Below the pieces are notes generated by a model. It did no database searches. It was not told where the DNA came from and saw only the letters and a list, made by a program, of their open reading frames with translations. From NCBI GenBank assembly GCA_964017235.1, contig OZ024940.1:22883615-22947614 (forward strand): a DNA stretch of 64,000 bases. Reading direction: 5' to 3'. Position 1 is the stretch's first letter, and each line of letters opens with the position of its first letter. This document shows positions 32,030 to 42,662 of the stretch, piece by piece. Source of the stretch: Sabellastarte sp. h YS-2021. Lineage: Eukaryota; Annelida; Polychaeta; Sabellida; Sabellidae. Position numbers and translations under genes: made by a program.

Positions 32030-34660
32030 TTTAAGAATTTTGAATATTCCGAATTTTGGCTGCCATGTTGAATTTTGGTGGAAGTTGAAAATGCTGTTTC
32101 TCTCAAAAACCATTACCTCTTCAACTTTTGAATTTTCCGAATCTGGTTCTCCATCTTGAAATTCAACACAAGTTGAAAAAGGTTTTTTATTTTGAAAACT
32201 CTTTCAAATAGAGCTATTTGGAGCAAATTTTGGACATGTTGGATATAGGGGACATTATGCATAGTGTCTCTAAAAAATTTTGGAATTTTCTGAATTTCAG
32301 CCGACAGCTTGAATTTTGGTGTAAATTGAAAATATCATTTGTCTCAAACTATTATAGAACAAGCGATTTCTAGCAAATTTTGAACCTGTAGGGTATTAGA
32401 GACCAAAGGTATATGCCTCTTAAAAATTTTAAAATTTGGGAATTTTGACTGCCATCTTGAATTTTGGCAGAAATCAAAAATGTTATCTCAAAACAGTTTG
32501 AGATAGAATGGTTTTCCCAGAAAATCTGTCTTGAAGTAGAATTGTTTTCCAAGAAAATCTGTCATCATCTTGATTTTGTTCTTGAAAATGGTTTTAGATT
32601 GAACGGTTTTCCCAAGAATTTAGTCGCCATCTTGATTTTGGTGTAAGTAAAAAAATGTCACATATATCAAAAGCTGTTTGAGATGGAGGCTATTCTAGCA
32701 AATTTCAGATTTCAGGATTTCTGCTTGCACCTTTAATTTTGGAGGATGTTGAAAATGTTGTTAATCTCCAAAACCGTTACAGATAGGGCAATTTCTAGCA
32801 AATTTTGTATCCTTTATTTATCAGAAACCTTAGTCATATCATGTGCCACTTAAAACTTTTGAATTTTCCAAATTTGAACTGCCATCTTGAATTTTACTCG
32901 AAAAGTTTTTACTTTGAAAAGTTTGAAGTTTCTGAATTTCACCTACAGTCCTGAATTTTGGCGGAAATTGAACATATTGGTTATCTCAAAGACTATTAGA
33001 AATAGAGTGATTTCGAGCAAAATTTGGACCCGGTTGGTTTCAGAGATGTCATTTATCTTAAAAACCATTTGAGATGTAGCTATTTTGAGAAGTTTTGAGT
33101 CAGTCTTGTGCCCTTTAGGTGTTAGAGACTTTAGTTATAGTTCCTTTTAAAAAATTTTAGTTTTCTAAATTACGCGCTGCCATCTTGAATTTTGGAAGAA
33201 GTTGAAAATGTCAATTATCTCAAACCGTTTGAGATGAAGCTATTTCGAGCAAATTTTGAAACTTAGTTTAGTGCCTCTGAAAGATTTTGAATTTTCCGAA
33301 TTTCTGCCGCCGTGTTGAATTTTGGAGGAAGTGAAAAATGTGGTTTATCTTGAAACGGTTAGTGATAGAGCAATTTCAAGCCAATTTATTGCCCTTAAGG
33401 TAGCAGAGATCTTGAAAATTTTGAATTTTCATTCATCATTTTCGCCATCTTGAATATGGTGAAAGTCAAAAATGTTATGTATCTCAAACCTTTAGAGATA
33501 GAGCGATTTTGAGCAAATTTTAGACCTGTTAAGTATAAGGGGCGTTAGGTATACTGTCTAGGTAGAGTGCCTCTGAAAATTTTGAATTTTCTGAATTTTT
33601 GCCACCATCGTGAATTTTGTAGGAAGTCAAAAATGTTGTTTATCTCGAAAACCTTTAAAGATAGAGCAATTTCGAGCAAATTTTAGACCAGTTCAGTATA
33701 AGAAACCATTGGGTACAGTGCCTCTGAAAAATTTTACATTTTCCGAATTTCACCTTCGATCTTGAATTTCGGCCAAAATCGAAAATACTGTTTATCTCAA
33801 AAACCATAAGTTATGGAGCAGTTTCAAAGAATTTTTTAACCTTTTGGGTTTCAGAGATGTTATTTATATGCCTCTGAATATTTTTTTAATTTTTCAAATT
33901 TAGACTACCATCTTGAACTTCAGTGGAAGGTCAAAATGTCTAGTTGTAGAGTGATTTCTTAGCCCTTTACATGTCACAAACCTTAATTGTATCGCCTCTT
34001 AATTATTTTGAATTTTCCACATTTCGGCTGACATCAAGAATTATGGTGGAAGTAAGAAATATTGTTTATCTCAAAAACCGTTCAAGATAAGAGCGTTTTT
34101 TAGCAAAGTTTAGACTATTTGGGTATAAGGGACCTTAAGTACAGTGCCTCAAAAAATTTTTAACTTTGCGAATTTCACCTGCCATCCTAAATTTTTAGCA
34201 GAAATTGGGTTTCAGAGATGTTATACGACTCTGAAAACTTTTGAATTTTTAAAATTTTGGCCGCCATCTTGATTCTGAATGGATTTTTCAAATGTCATTT
34301 ATCTCGAAAACTGTTAGTGATAGAGACGATTTCGAGCAAATCTTGTTCCTTTGTAGTATTAGAGACTTTAATTTTAACTTTTCTGAATTTTGGCCGTCAT
34401 GTTGACTATTTTATTTTCATATTTTTATTTCTTTTATTTTTATATTTTTTATTTCTAGTGCCTCTTAAAAAACTTTTTCTGAATTTAAGCTGTGAATCTT
34501 GGCAAAAATAAAAATGTTGTTTGTCTCAAAATAGAGATAGAACGAGTTTGGGCAACTTTTGGACCCTTTGAGTATTTGGAGAGCTTACCTATAACTGCTT
34601 GGAAAATTTTGCATTTTCCAAATTTTGGCCACCATCTTAAATTTTGGATTTGAATATGAC
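32030..34660. repeat. Degenerate tandem satellite, unit about 150 bp
   Basis: About 18 diverged copies of a module: GCCGCCATCTTGAATTTTGG, then GAAAATGTTGTTTATCTCAAA, AACCGTTAGAGATAGAGC and ATTTCGAGCAAATTTT, then GTGCCTCT. The first element recurs near 32056, 32448, 32625, 32877, 33175, 33310, 33445, 33600, 33905, 34260 and 34630. Spacing is 70-230 bp, mostly 130-170, so the array is old. There are no ORFs of interest. Confidence 0.8.
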
Positions 34661-34744
34661 CCGTGTGCTAAGTTAAAGATATAAGAACAGATATAAAGCA
34701 AGTTCTCATGTTTAGACCAGACCACAAAATTGGTTGCATTTATA

Positions 34745-35045
34745 CCTACATTCCATTTACACTGGTTTTACTTATACCTAACTTCGTTCAACTTATATCT
34801 TAATTCCCTTTATACTGGTTCAGTTTAGACTTACACTCCATGTACAATGGTTCTACTTATACCTAAACTCCCCTTACACTGGTTCAACTTACACCTAAAC
34901 TCCCCTTACACTGGTTCAACTTATACCTAAACTCCCCTTACACTGGTTCAACTTATACCTAAACTCCCCCTACACTGGCTCAACTTATACTTAGACTCCC
35001 TTACACTGCTTCAACTTATACCTTAACGCTCCTTACACTGGTTCA
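34745..35045. repeat. 32-bp minisatellite, left part
   Basis: The unit is ACTTATACCTAAACTCCCCT plus TACACTGGTTCA (32 bp), most regular from 34860 to 35043. The array is cut after ...ACTGGTTCA by the left end of A-6 and continues at 59530 with ACTTATATCTAAG. Confidence 0.9.
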
Positions 35046-35138
35046 TTTTATTGCGCTACAATAGCTTACCATGTGGGACTTAATGCTGTTCTCGGATGGC
35101 CACAAGGCATCATGGCCAACGTCTAAGAAAAATAGACA

Positions 35139-35345
35139 TTTTATTGCGTTAATACATCCTATCCAATGGACAATAGCTTATCCGGTCGGCGCAGACCGGC
35201 CCGCCAAACGTCAGAAAAAGACGTCCTGTGTCTCCACCGGCCAGGCCGGCCCAGTACTGTGCACTCGCCAGATGGCGTGTCGTACTTCCTTCCTGTCTAG
35301 ACAGAGTGACGTCATAGCATCTTTTTCGTTTGGCGGGAGATCTGT
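35139..35345 (+). repeat. B-2 left inverted terminal repeat with CRE-like palindrome
   Basis: It matches in inverted orientation about 41430-41589 plus 42186-42248. It contains TGTCTAGACA (about 35295-35304) and TGACGTCA (35308-35315). TGACGTCA is the CRE/ATF consensus. The leader from 35346 to 35453 has no ORF. Confidence 0.88.
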
Positions 35346-35453
35346 GCAAGCGGAATTTTCTTCAGAGTTTAATTTTTACAGAATTTACTGATTATTGTTG
35401 GAACTTTCGTTTTTTGGTTATACCAAAGTGAACTGTTTATATCATAGCTCATT

Positions 35454-37724
35454 ATGTCTTCCCCGGGGCAGAGAAGAGGGGGTTGTGGCCATGTAATGGC
35501 CAGCTTTGATCAGCACTCTTGTTGTGCACGCTGTCGTGAGAAATTCAAAGGGGGGGACCCCTGTGTGGAGAAGAAGGACACTTCGCAATGTAAGTTCTGC
35601 CTGGCTTTGACTCCGGAACAATTAACTCAAATTTCTACCCCTTCATATAAATTGAAGAAGGAAAAGCGTGAGGCTAGGAAGTCTGAATCTGCCACCCCCT
35701 CTCACGAGCCGTCTGAACTTGTTGATCCTGCTAATGTTTCAGTAATTGGGGTTGTTGGCCAACCATCTGCTGATAAATCGCCTGCATCTTCCTCTATGCC
35801 TCCTGAGAAGAAGAGCAAGAAAGAGAAACCACCATCTAAATCTAAGAAATCGGAGTCAGATTCTAAAGCAGATTCTAAAGCCAAGAAAATGGAATCTACT
35901 GATTCTAAACTTGCGGAGTTGGATAACAAGTGGTCTGAGCGCTTCAATAGGCTGGAAGCCTTACTGTTATCCAAAACACTTCAACCGACCTTCTCCTCTG
36001 ATGTTAGAGTTTCACCTCCTCACTCTCCTCCTAGGGACATTCCGAAAGACTCTGAGCCCTTTTTTCAACCAACTAGGCGCACTGGCACAGACTTCTCTGC
36101 AGAAATGCATCAGTCAGCCAGCCAGCCGGAGTCGGATGCTCAATCTTCTTCAACAGAGCGCACTGGCAAAGGTTCCTCTGCTACCCAGCATCAACCAGCC
36201 AGCCAGCTCACATCCGACCGACAGCAATCTTCATCATCTTCCTCTACTAAGCGCACTGGCAAGGGTTCCTCTGTAGAAATACACCAACCAGCCAGCCAGC
36301 TTGTCACCGACCGACCAAGTCCGGTCTCACCTCAGAGGCGCTCTGGTGCGGATTCGTCTGTGTCCAAACAGCATCCTTCCAGCCAGCCTTCCAAGAACCG
36401 GAACCGACCAGCAGTGCCTAGTTCCTCTGCTACCGACCCTTCGCATAGACGTTCCTCAAGAAAGTCATCATCTACTGTGGTCACCGACACCGGCTCTCCC
36501 TCCCTCAGACAGAGACAGTACAGTATCTCTAGTATTAGTGCTGATGCAGACAGTGATTTCTCCGACCGACCACCGGTCGACATTTATGCTGAAGAGGGAG
36601 AATTGTCGGAGGACCCGGATTTTACTACTTTGGAGTCGGAGCAAGGTCCTTCTGAGGACCAGACATATAAAGAGACTATGAAAGGCATCCGTGCATACAT
36701 GGGTTGGTCGGATATCCCAGATCTAGACAACACTACTACTGCATCAGATGACAACCCTTTTACGGGACCCAAAGCTACCATTCCAGGGAAAGTTTCCGTA
36801 CAGATGCCTACGGAGGACTGGTTATGCAAGAAGATTGCAAAGCTAAATCTAACCTTGGTTGAGGGTTATCCCTCCCGCAGCTCTGAGGCCGGGGGCCTTT
36901 TGACCGACCAGTTTTTGAGGACAGCAAAGTCTCAGTCCAAGTGGTACGGGCTGTCATCCGACCACAAAGCAGACCCTAACGCCGTCTCAAGCTGGAGTGT
37001 TGAAGCATCGTAATTAAACAGCTGTTATAGCAGAATAGCCCGACCAGCCGGCCTGACATCTACCCCTCCTGCTTCCAGGCGTATCTCTCACGAATCACTG
37101 AGAAGGTGGGAAAAGTCGGCTAGAGAAGCTACTGTTATTTGCAATCAGGCGGCCAGTTTTAACAGATGCTTATTTAAAGTACAGCAAGATATGCAAGGCC
37201 AACTGAAATCCTTGCATAGTGAGTGGAAGGGGAAAGGTTCTTCAAAAGCTACAGCTGCTCTGGATGAACTGCGTTATCTCATGGACTTTAACTCCAGCAT
37301 CACGCATGCAGCCGCCAAAACTATGGAGCACTTAAGTGATTTTGTGTTCATTTCCATGGGTAACCTCACTCTGGCCCGGCGTGACGCTTATCTAACCCAT
37401 GTCAAAAGTGGAGTCAAACCGGACACTGTGGCAGCTCTTAGGACAGCCCCTATTCATATCACTACCCTATTCCCGGACACTGTTATCAAGAAGGCTGAGG
37501 AAGAAATTTCCAACTTTGAAAATCGTGGACACTCTGCCTCTTCACGCAGCAAGGTCCGTTTCCAGCCTTATGATAAGTCAGACAGAAGGTCGGATAGGCG
37601 TCCGGACAAGAAGAATGACAAGCCGGCCTGGATGATTATAGGAAAAGGCCATTACAGAAAACAGAGATCCAAGGCCTCAACTTACTCCTCGCGACCAGCC
37701 AAGGGCCAACAGTCTTTTAAATGA
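35454..37724 (+). pseudogene. B-2 gag-like ORF1 (one in-frame stop)
   Basis: 757 codons in one frame, broken only by TAA at 37011-37013; B-3 shows the ancestral frame there. Residues about 10-55 form a zinc-binding-like cluster: C-G-H, Q-H-S-C-C-A-R-C-R-E, D-P-C and C-K-F-C. The family A gag has the same order, so it is ancestral. A Lys/Ser-rich coiled segment follows, then four imperfect repeats built on R-T-G-x-x-S-S (about residues 205-300), an acidic segment, and a conserved domain (S-V-Q-M-P-T-E-D-W-L, then M-E-H-L-x-D-F-V-F). The tail is basic. The gene ends AAA-TGA-CAG-TTA, and the reading frame is open beyond it. Confidence 0.87.
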
Positions 37725-40020
37725 CAGTTACTGTGTAGCAAAGCCCCACTCCAGACTGTTGGCCGGGAGCAGAATTCAGACAATAGACACTTGTACAATG
37801 TTACCTGTAAAGCCTCTTGTTGTTCAAAATGCTCATACTGCGCCCGGGCATCCGCAAATGAAAGGGATAAGTCCCGGGGCAGCAGGTTGTATTTTAAATC
37901 ATTGTGCATTAAAATCTGTCAAAAGTGTTTCTGGTGTCACTCAATTGTCTTGTGCCCAATTTGTAGCAAATATAAGAAATGTTGTACCAAATCTTCCTGT
38001 AGGGGCCAGACTTCAAAACTTCTGGAGAACTTGGCTGGAGCTGGGTGCCGGTCCGAAAGTAGTGCACATTTTGCAAGAGGGTTACACCCTCCCCTTTCGG
38101 ATCCGGCCGAGATTAACAAGGACACCCACCGTCATGAGCTGCTATGCCAATCCTCGCAGGAACAGCTACCTGTTGGAGGCATTGCATCAGCTTATAGACA
38201 AAAACGCGGTAGAACTGGTTTGTCACCGGACATCTTTAGGGTTTTACAACCGACTATTTCTAGTGCCAAAACCCAATCAGAAATGGAGGCCAATTCTAGA
38301 CCTAAGCAATCTCAATCAATTCCTCAGGGTGGAGAAATTCAAAATGGAGACACCGGAGACCATCAGAACATCCCTCCAACAAGGGGAGTGGGTCACCTCA
38401 GTAGACTTCAAGGATGCCTACTTCCACATTCCACAATCCAGGAAATACCTAAGATTTCATGTCCAGGGCCGAACTTACCAATTCAAGGCGTTGCCCTTTG
38501 GTCTGTCCACAGCGCCCATGGAGTTCACTGTTTTAGCAAAAGAGGTGAAACTGATGGCCATACACAAGGGTATAAGGATCCACCAGTACCTAGACGACTG
38601 GTTGGTGAGAGCCAGATCCCAAGAAACTTGTCTTCATCACACCCAAATCCTGGTCAAAATGTGCCAGGGCCTCGGTTGGTTGGTGAATTTAGAAAAGTCA
38701 GAGCTGGAACCCAAGCAGGTCTTCGATTTTGTAGGTTACCAGTTCGACCTCAGGTCCGGCCGGGTCAGACCGACCCCGGACCGGTGGCAAAGCCTTCAGG
38801 ACAAGATACAAGTACTTCTGTTGTCACCGGCCTGTCCGGTCCGACAATTCATGTCCCTGATAGGCCTACTAACAGCCACAGAGAAGCAAGTTCACCTCGG
38901 CCGACTGCACATGAGACCCCTACAGTGGCATCTCAAAAACAATTGGACAGTACCGGAATCTCTAGAGAAGATTATCCCCCTACCGAGAACCCTGCACCCT
39001 CACTTGCAATGGTGGCTAGACGAAGACAATGTGCTTCAAGGTCAACCATTACACCCAGTAAGGCATGCTCTGCAGATATTTACAGACGCATCAAAAGAAG
39101 GGTGGGGCGCTCACTTAAACGAGTTCACTGCAAGGGGGTCCTGGTCAGTGCCAGAAAGCAAGCTGCACATAAATTATCTGGAACTAAAAGCAGTCTTCCT
39201 GGCCTTAAAAGAGTTCCAAAGCATATGCACAAACAACATTGTCCTGGTGGCCACAGACAATACTACGGTAGTGGCTTATATAAACAAGGAAGGGGGAATG
39301 AAGTCGGGCCCGCTGTGTGCTCTACTGTGGAGAATCTTGACCTGGTGTTCCCAGCGACAAGTGACCCTAAAAGCTCGACATATTCCTGGCCGACTAAATG
39401 TGATAGCAGACAAGCTATCCAGGCTAAATCAGACCATCCAAACAGAATGGTCCCTCCTTCCGGACATTTTCCAAGACTTGTGCAGAAAATGGCACCGGCC
39501 TCAGATAGACCTATTTGCCACGAGGTTCAACAACAAGTTACCTCTGTTTGTGTCCCCAGTGCCGGACACTCTGGCAGTAGCAGTGGACGCACTCACCCTG
39601 CCATGGGAGGATCTAGATGCTTACGCCTTCCCACCGACCGCCATATTGGGCAAAGTGGTGGAGAAGTTACAAGACTCCCCGTGCAAGAGACTAATTCTAA
39701 TTGCCCCGGGGTGGCCCAACATGCCTTGGTTTTGGGACTTAGTGACCATGTCCAGTCAGGTCCCTATCAGCCTGCCCAACCAGCCCAACCTGCTCACACA
39801 GCCCTTCAATCAGATCCCTCACAGAAATCTGACAAATCTAAATCTCCATGCCTGGCTCCTAGAGCCACAACAATCAAAGAACAGGGCTTCTCTGAGGCAG
39901 TGGCAGCAAGAATTGAGGCTCCTCAAAGGAGATCTACCAGATCAGTCTATGAGGCAAAGTGGACCATTTTTACAAAGTGGTGCGTCACTAATCAGGTGGA
40001 CTTCAGATCGCCACCTGTAA
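37725..40020 (+). CDS. B-2 RT-RNase H-Dam-like methyltransferase ORF (open)
   Basis: The frame is +1 relative to gag. RT: R-L-F-L-V-P-K-P (about 38255), V-T-S-V-D-F-K-D-A-Y-F-H-I-P (38394), L-P-F-G-L-S-T-A-P (38494) and Y-L-D-D-W-L-V (38586). Nine bases encoding about three residues after F-H-I-P are missing compared with B-3. RNase H: T-D-A-S (39083), L-E-L-K-A-V (39180), A-T-D-N (39253) and I-A-D-K-L-S-R (39403). Then D-L-F-A-T-R-F-N, A-Y-A-F-P-P and I-A-P-G-W-P-N-M-P-W (39505-39735), the Dam-like domain typical of DIRS elements. The first ATG in the frame after gag is near 37797. Translation may instead use frameshifting in the gag overlap. Confidence 0.85.
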
Positions 40021-40914
40021 AGTCGGTGGCTGACTTCCTAATGTACCTTTTTGAGGACAAGAAGTTACAGCCCAGCACCATTGATGGATACAGGTCTGCC
40101 ATTGCTGATAAACTAGGTAATACAACGGTCAATATCAGCAAAGAGGATAATCTCACTCGTCTCTTGGAAAGTTTCCACAGAGATAGACCCAAAGGGCGGA
40201 GGGGGATTCCCTCCTGGAACCTTTCCCTGGTGCTACACCAGTTGACAAAGGCTCCTTTTGAACCCCTTAGGGAGGCATCTCTGAAGCACCTGACCTTCAA
40301 AACTGTCTTCCTTTTAGCCCTAGGCTTGGGCAAAAGAAGGAGTGAGATCCATGCTTGGCAGCACAAGAACATCAGACACCAATCCGATTGGTCTAAGGTG
40401 TCCCTGTTTCCATCTCCCAGCTTAATTTCCAAGAATCAGCTGGCCAAAGAGGGTCCAGGGAGTGTAGCCCCAGTGGTCATACCGGCCCTGGCTCCTACTC
40501 TAGATAAATCCCTCAAGTCTGACAGATCCTTGTGCCCAGTCAGAGCTTTGCGCTACTATTTGGACAGGACTTCAGACCTCAGACAGCGCAAGGAGTTAGT
40601 TTTTGTCTCCTTCAAGAAAGGCTTTGACAAGGACATCATGGATCAAACAAACTGTGATCCTATGCTACGAGCTCTCTGATCAGCAGGCCCACACCCTACA
40701 TCAAGTTAAAGCTCATGATGTCAGGGCCTTTGCGGCTTCTAAGGCTTTCCAGTCGGGAGTCTCCTTAGAGCAGATCTTAGCAGCCTGCCACTGGAAATCT
40801 CATAATACCTTCACTCAATTCTATCTGAAGGATGTGGCTTGGGCTGACTCAGAGCTCTACCATCTCGGACCAGTTGTGGCTGCTCAGCAGATCCACCAAC
40901 AGACTGGTACCTAG
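37725..40914 (+). pseudogene. B-2 gag-frame ORF3: Cys cluster to tyrosine recombinase (one deletion)
   Basis: Directly after the gag TGA, the same frame is open for more than 960 codons and overlaps the whole RT ORF. Its start encodes a Cys-rich block (C-K-A-S-C-C-S-K-C-S-Y-C, then I-C-Q-K-C, C-H-S-I-V-L-C-P-I-C, K-C-C-T-K-S-S-C; about 37805-37995). The recombinase part begins near 39860, with S-G/L-G-K-R-R-S-E-I-H at about 40330. A 20-bp loss near 40635 shifts the frame. H-D-V-R, C-H-W and Q-F-Y-L-K-D follow in the next frame to 40914. Without this loss the recombinase would be complete. Confidence 0.82.
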
Positions 40915-41042
40915 AGGAGAGATGTACATATGTAAATAGCTGTACATATTTGTATATATATTGCACATTTAGTTTAGGAGCAACAAAAAAAAAAAAAAAA
41001 AAAAATCTGCTTCCTCCGGGAGACTTTATTCTAAAGGGACTG

Positions 41043-41099
41043 AACTCATCCCTCTCTTCCCCTACCTCAGAGCAGGTCTGTAAAAGAAAAAAGGGGGGG
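41043..41099 (+). other. B-2 copy of the conserved pyrimidine/AG block and G run
   Basis: Identical to the blocks at 19028 and 54002. It is followed by AAAAGAAAAAA and seven G (41093-41099). It lies about 130 bp after the YR stop. A longer A run (about 21) is at 40985-41005. Confidence 0.6.
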
Positions 41100-41264
41100 A
41101 GGAAGGTCGACTCTGACGGATCCATTCCGGATAACCGGATGATGATATTCGACCATAGCCCTAAGGGTTTAGACTTCAAGGTCTACCCAAGCTTTAGAGG
41201 GCATTGTCCTTATTCCAATATGAGTTCATGCTTCTTAGTCCCTAGTAACTTACCCGCCTACCAA

Positions 41265-41589
41265 GCGGTAGTTATTCAGCTATTGTCCATTGGATAGGAT
41301 GTATTAACGCAATAAAATTGCAAATTTAATAAGTAAATTAAATTTTTATAAGTTAATACCCTATCCAATGGACACACAAGACCCTCCCACCGACCCCGCT
41401 ATCAGTTTACTAGGGGTCTAATAGGTTTAGATAACGAAAAAGATGCTATGACGTCACTCTGTCTAGACAGGAAGGAAGTACGACACGCCATCTGGCGAGT
41501 GCACAGTACTGGGCCGGCCTGGCCGGTGGAGACACAGGACGTCTTTTTCTGACGTTTGGCGGGCCGGTCTGCACCGACCGGATAAGCTA
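41265..41589 (+). repeat. B-2 internal complementary region and first part of right repeat
   Basis: The ICR (about 41275-41382) is followed by the right repeat with the inverted TGACGTCA, interrupted at 41589 by a DNA transposon. The remainder (42186-42248) is the terminal AGCTATTGTCCATTGGATAG ... ATTTGCAA. Confidence 0.88.
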
Positions 41590-42185
41590 CAGAGTTGCTT
41601 CTAGGATGCGTTTTCTGCGGGATCACGCATTAATTCGCCTACAAACGCGGATTTTCATGGAGTCTGTGGTGACCAAATTGTATGAGAACGCGTAGTACAC
41701 AAGGTGATGCGGGAAACATATGAAGCGAAAAGACGAGAAATCTAGAAAATCGAAACACTGCACGGATCGAGAGTTTGTCGAGGTTTTGATTTTTCCATCG
41801 AAACGTTCTTCGAATAATGCCTGTTGACGATTGTGGTTTCAAGATCGTTTACAAACTCAAACATATTATGAGGTACAGACAGTATTTGGACATATTATTC
41901 CCCAAAACATAAAATTAAGCTGAAAGTGGATGATTATATAAAAATGGCTGCAAGAAAACCAAAAGTTACAGTAGACTGGATTGTTACCACAACAGGCCTT
42001 GGCAGTGAAGCCGGTGCTGACCCTATGGGTGTACATATCTGTCGGATTTCCCAACAATGTATGTGTAGAAAATATATTTAAACTTTATCATAAAGTCGTC
42101 CCCCAGAATTTTTAGCCCCTCCCCCACATTTTGTGTAGTGGTGGGGGATCGCCCCCACTTTTTGAAATTCCTAGAATCAACACTG
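41590..42185. mobile_element. Non-autonomous hAT-like DNA transposon (596 bp)
   Basis: Terminal inverted repeats CAGAGTTGCTTCTAGGA and CAGTGTTGATTCTAGGA (complement of the right end) match at 14 of the first 16 positions. A 5-bp duplication AGCTA flanks it (41585-41589, 42186-42190). The empty site is present in this window: B-3 reads CGGATAAGCTATTGTCC near 54535. Inside, GTGGGGG-ATCG-CCCCCAC (42141-42158) is a strong hairpin. There is no transposase ORF. The termini look hAT-like, but 5 bp differs from the usual 8, so the superfamily is provisional. Confidence 0.85.
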
Positions 42186-42662
42186 AGCTATTGTCCATTG
42201 GATAGGGTATTAACTTATAAAAATTTAATTTACTTATTAAATTTGCAATTTTATTGCGCTACAATAGCTTACCATGTGGGACTGAATGCCTTACTGGTTG
42301 CCGCGAGGCATCACAACCAACGTCTAAGAAAAAAAGACATTTATACTTGGCCGTAGCCTCAGGTTGTCGTCACGTGATCTGCCCCTTATGTTACAACTTT
42401 TCTCATTGGTCGCCGCCATCTTACAATCTTTGGGAAGTATTTACTGCCTTTTTCTTTCTATATCTCAGTGCAGTGTTATTGTTAAACGTTCCCATTTATG
42501 TACTTCAGTTATTACTCTATAAAGCCCATTCTGGCCAATTTTCAGCACTTCCGCTTTTGTAAATTGTCCTTATTTTAAGTTTTATGAACTCGCCTCGACT
42601 GGCTTTTCTTCTGCGAGTTGTTGACTCGAGGTCTACTCGCGTTTGTTTTATTGCATTCAAGC

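Larger units (their letters stand above)
35139..42248 (+). mobile_element. B-2: family B DIRS element in the A-6 left repeat
   Basis: The left end TTTTATTGCGTTAATACATC is at 35139 and the right end ATTAAATTTGCAA at 42248. Net length is about 6.5 kb after removal of a 596-bp DNA transposon (41590-42185) from its right repeat. Gag has one stop, RT/RH/MT is open, and YR has one small deletion. Its right end abuts the left end of A-5 with no spacer. Confidence 0.92.

Noticed and set aside
37011-37013. TAA in B-2 gag as a recoding site
   Set aside because: B-3 has sense codons there and the context is not a known readthrough type; it is a simple inactivating mutation.
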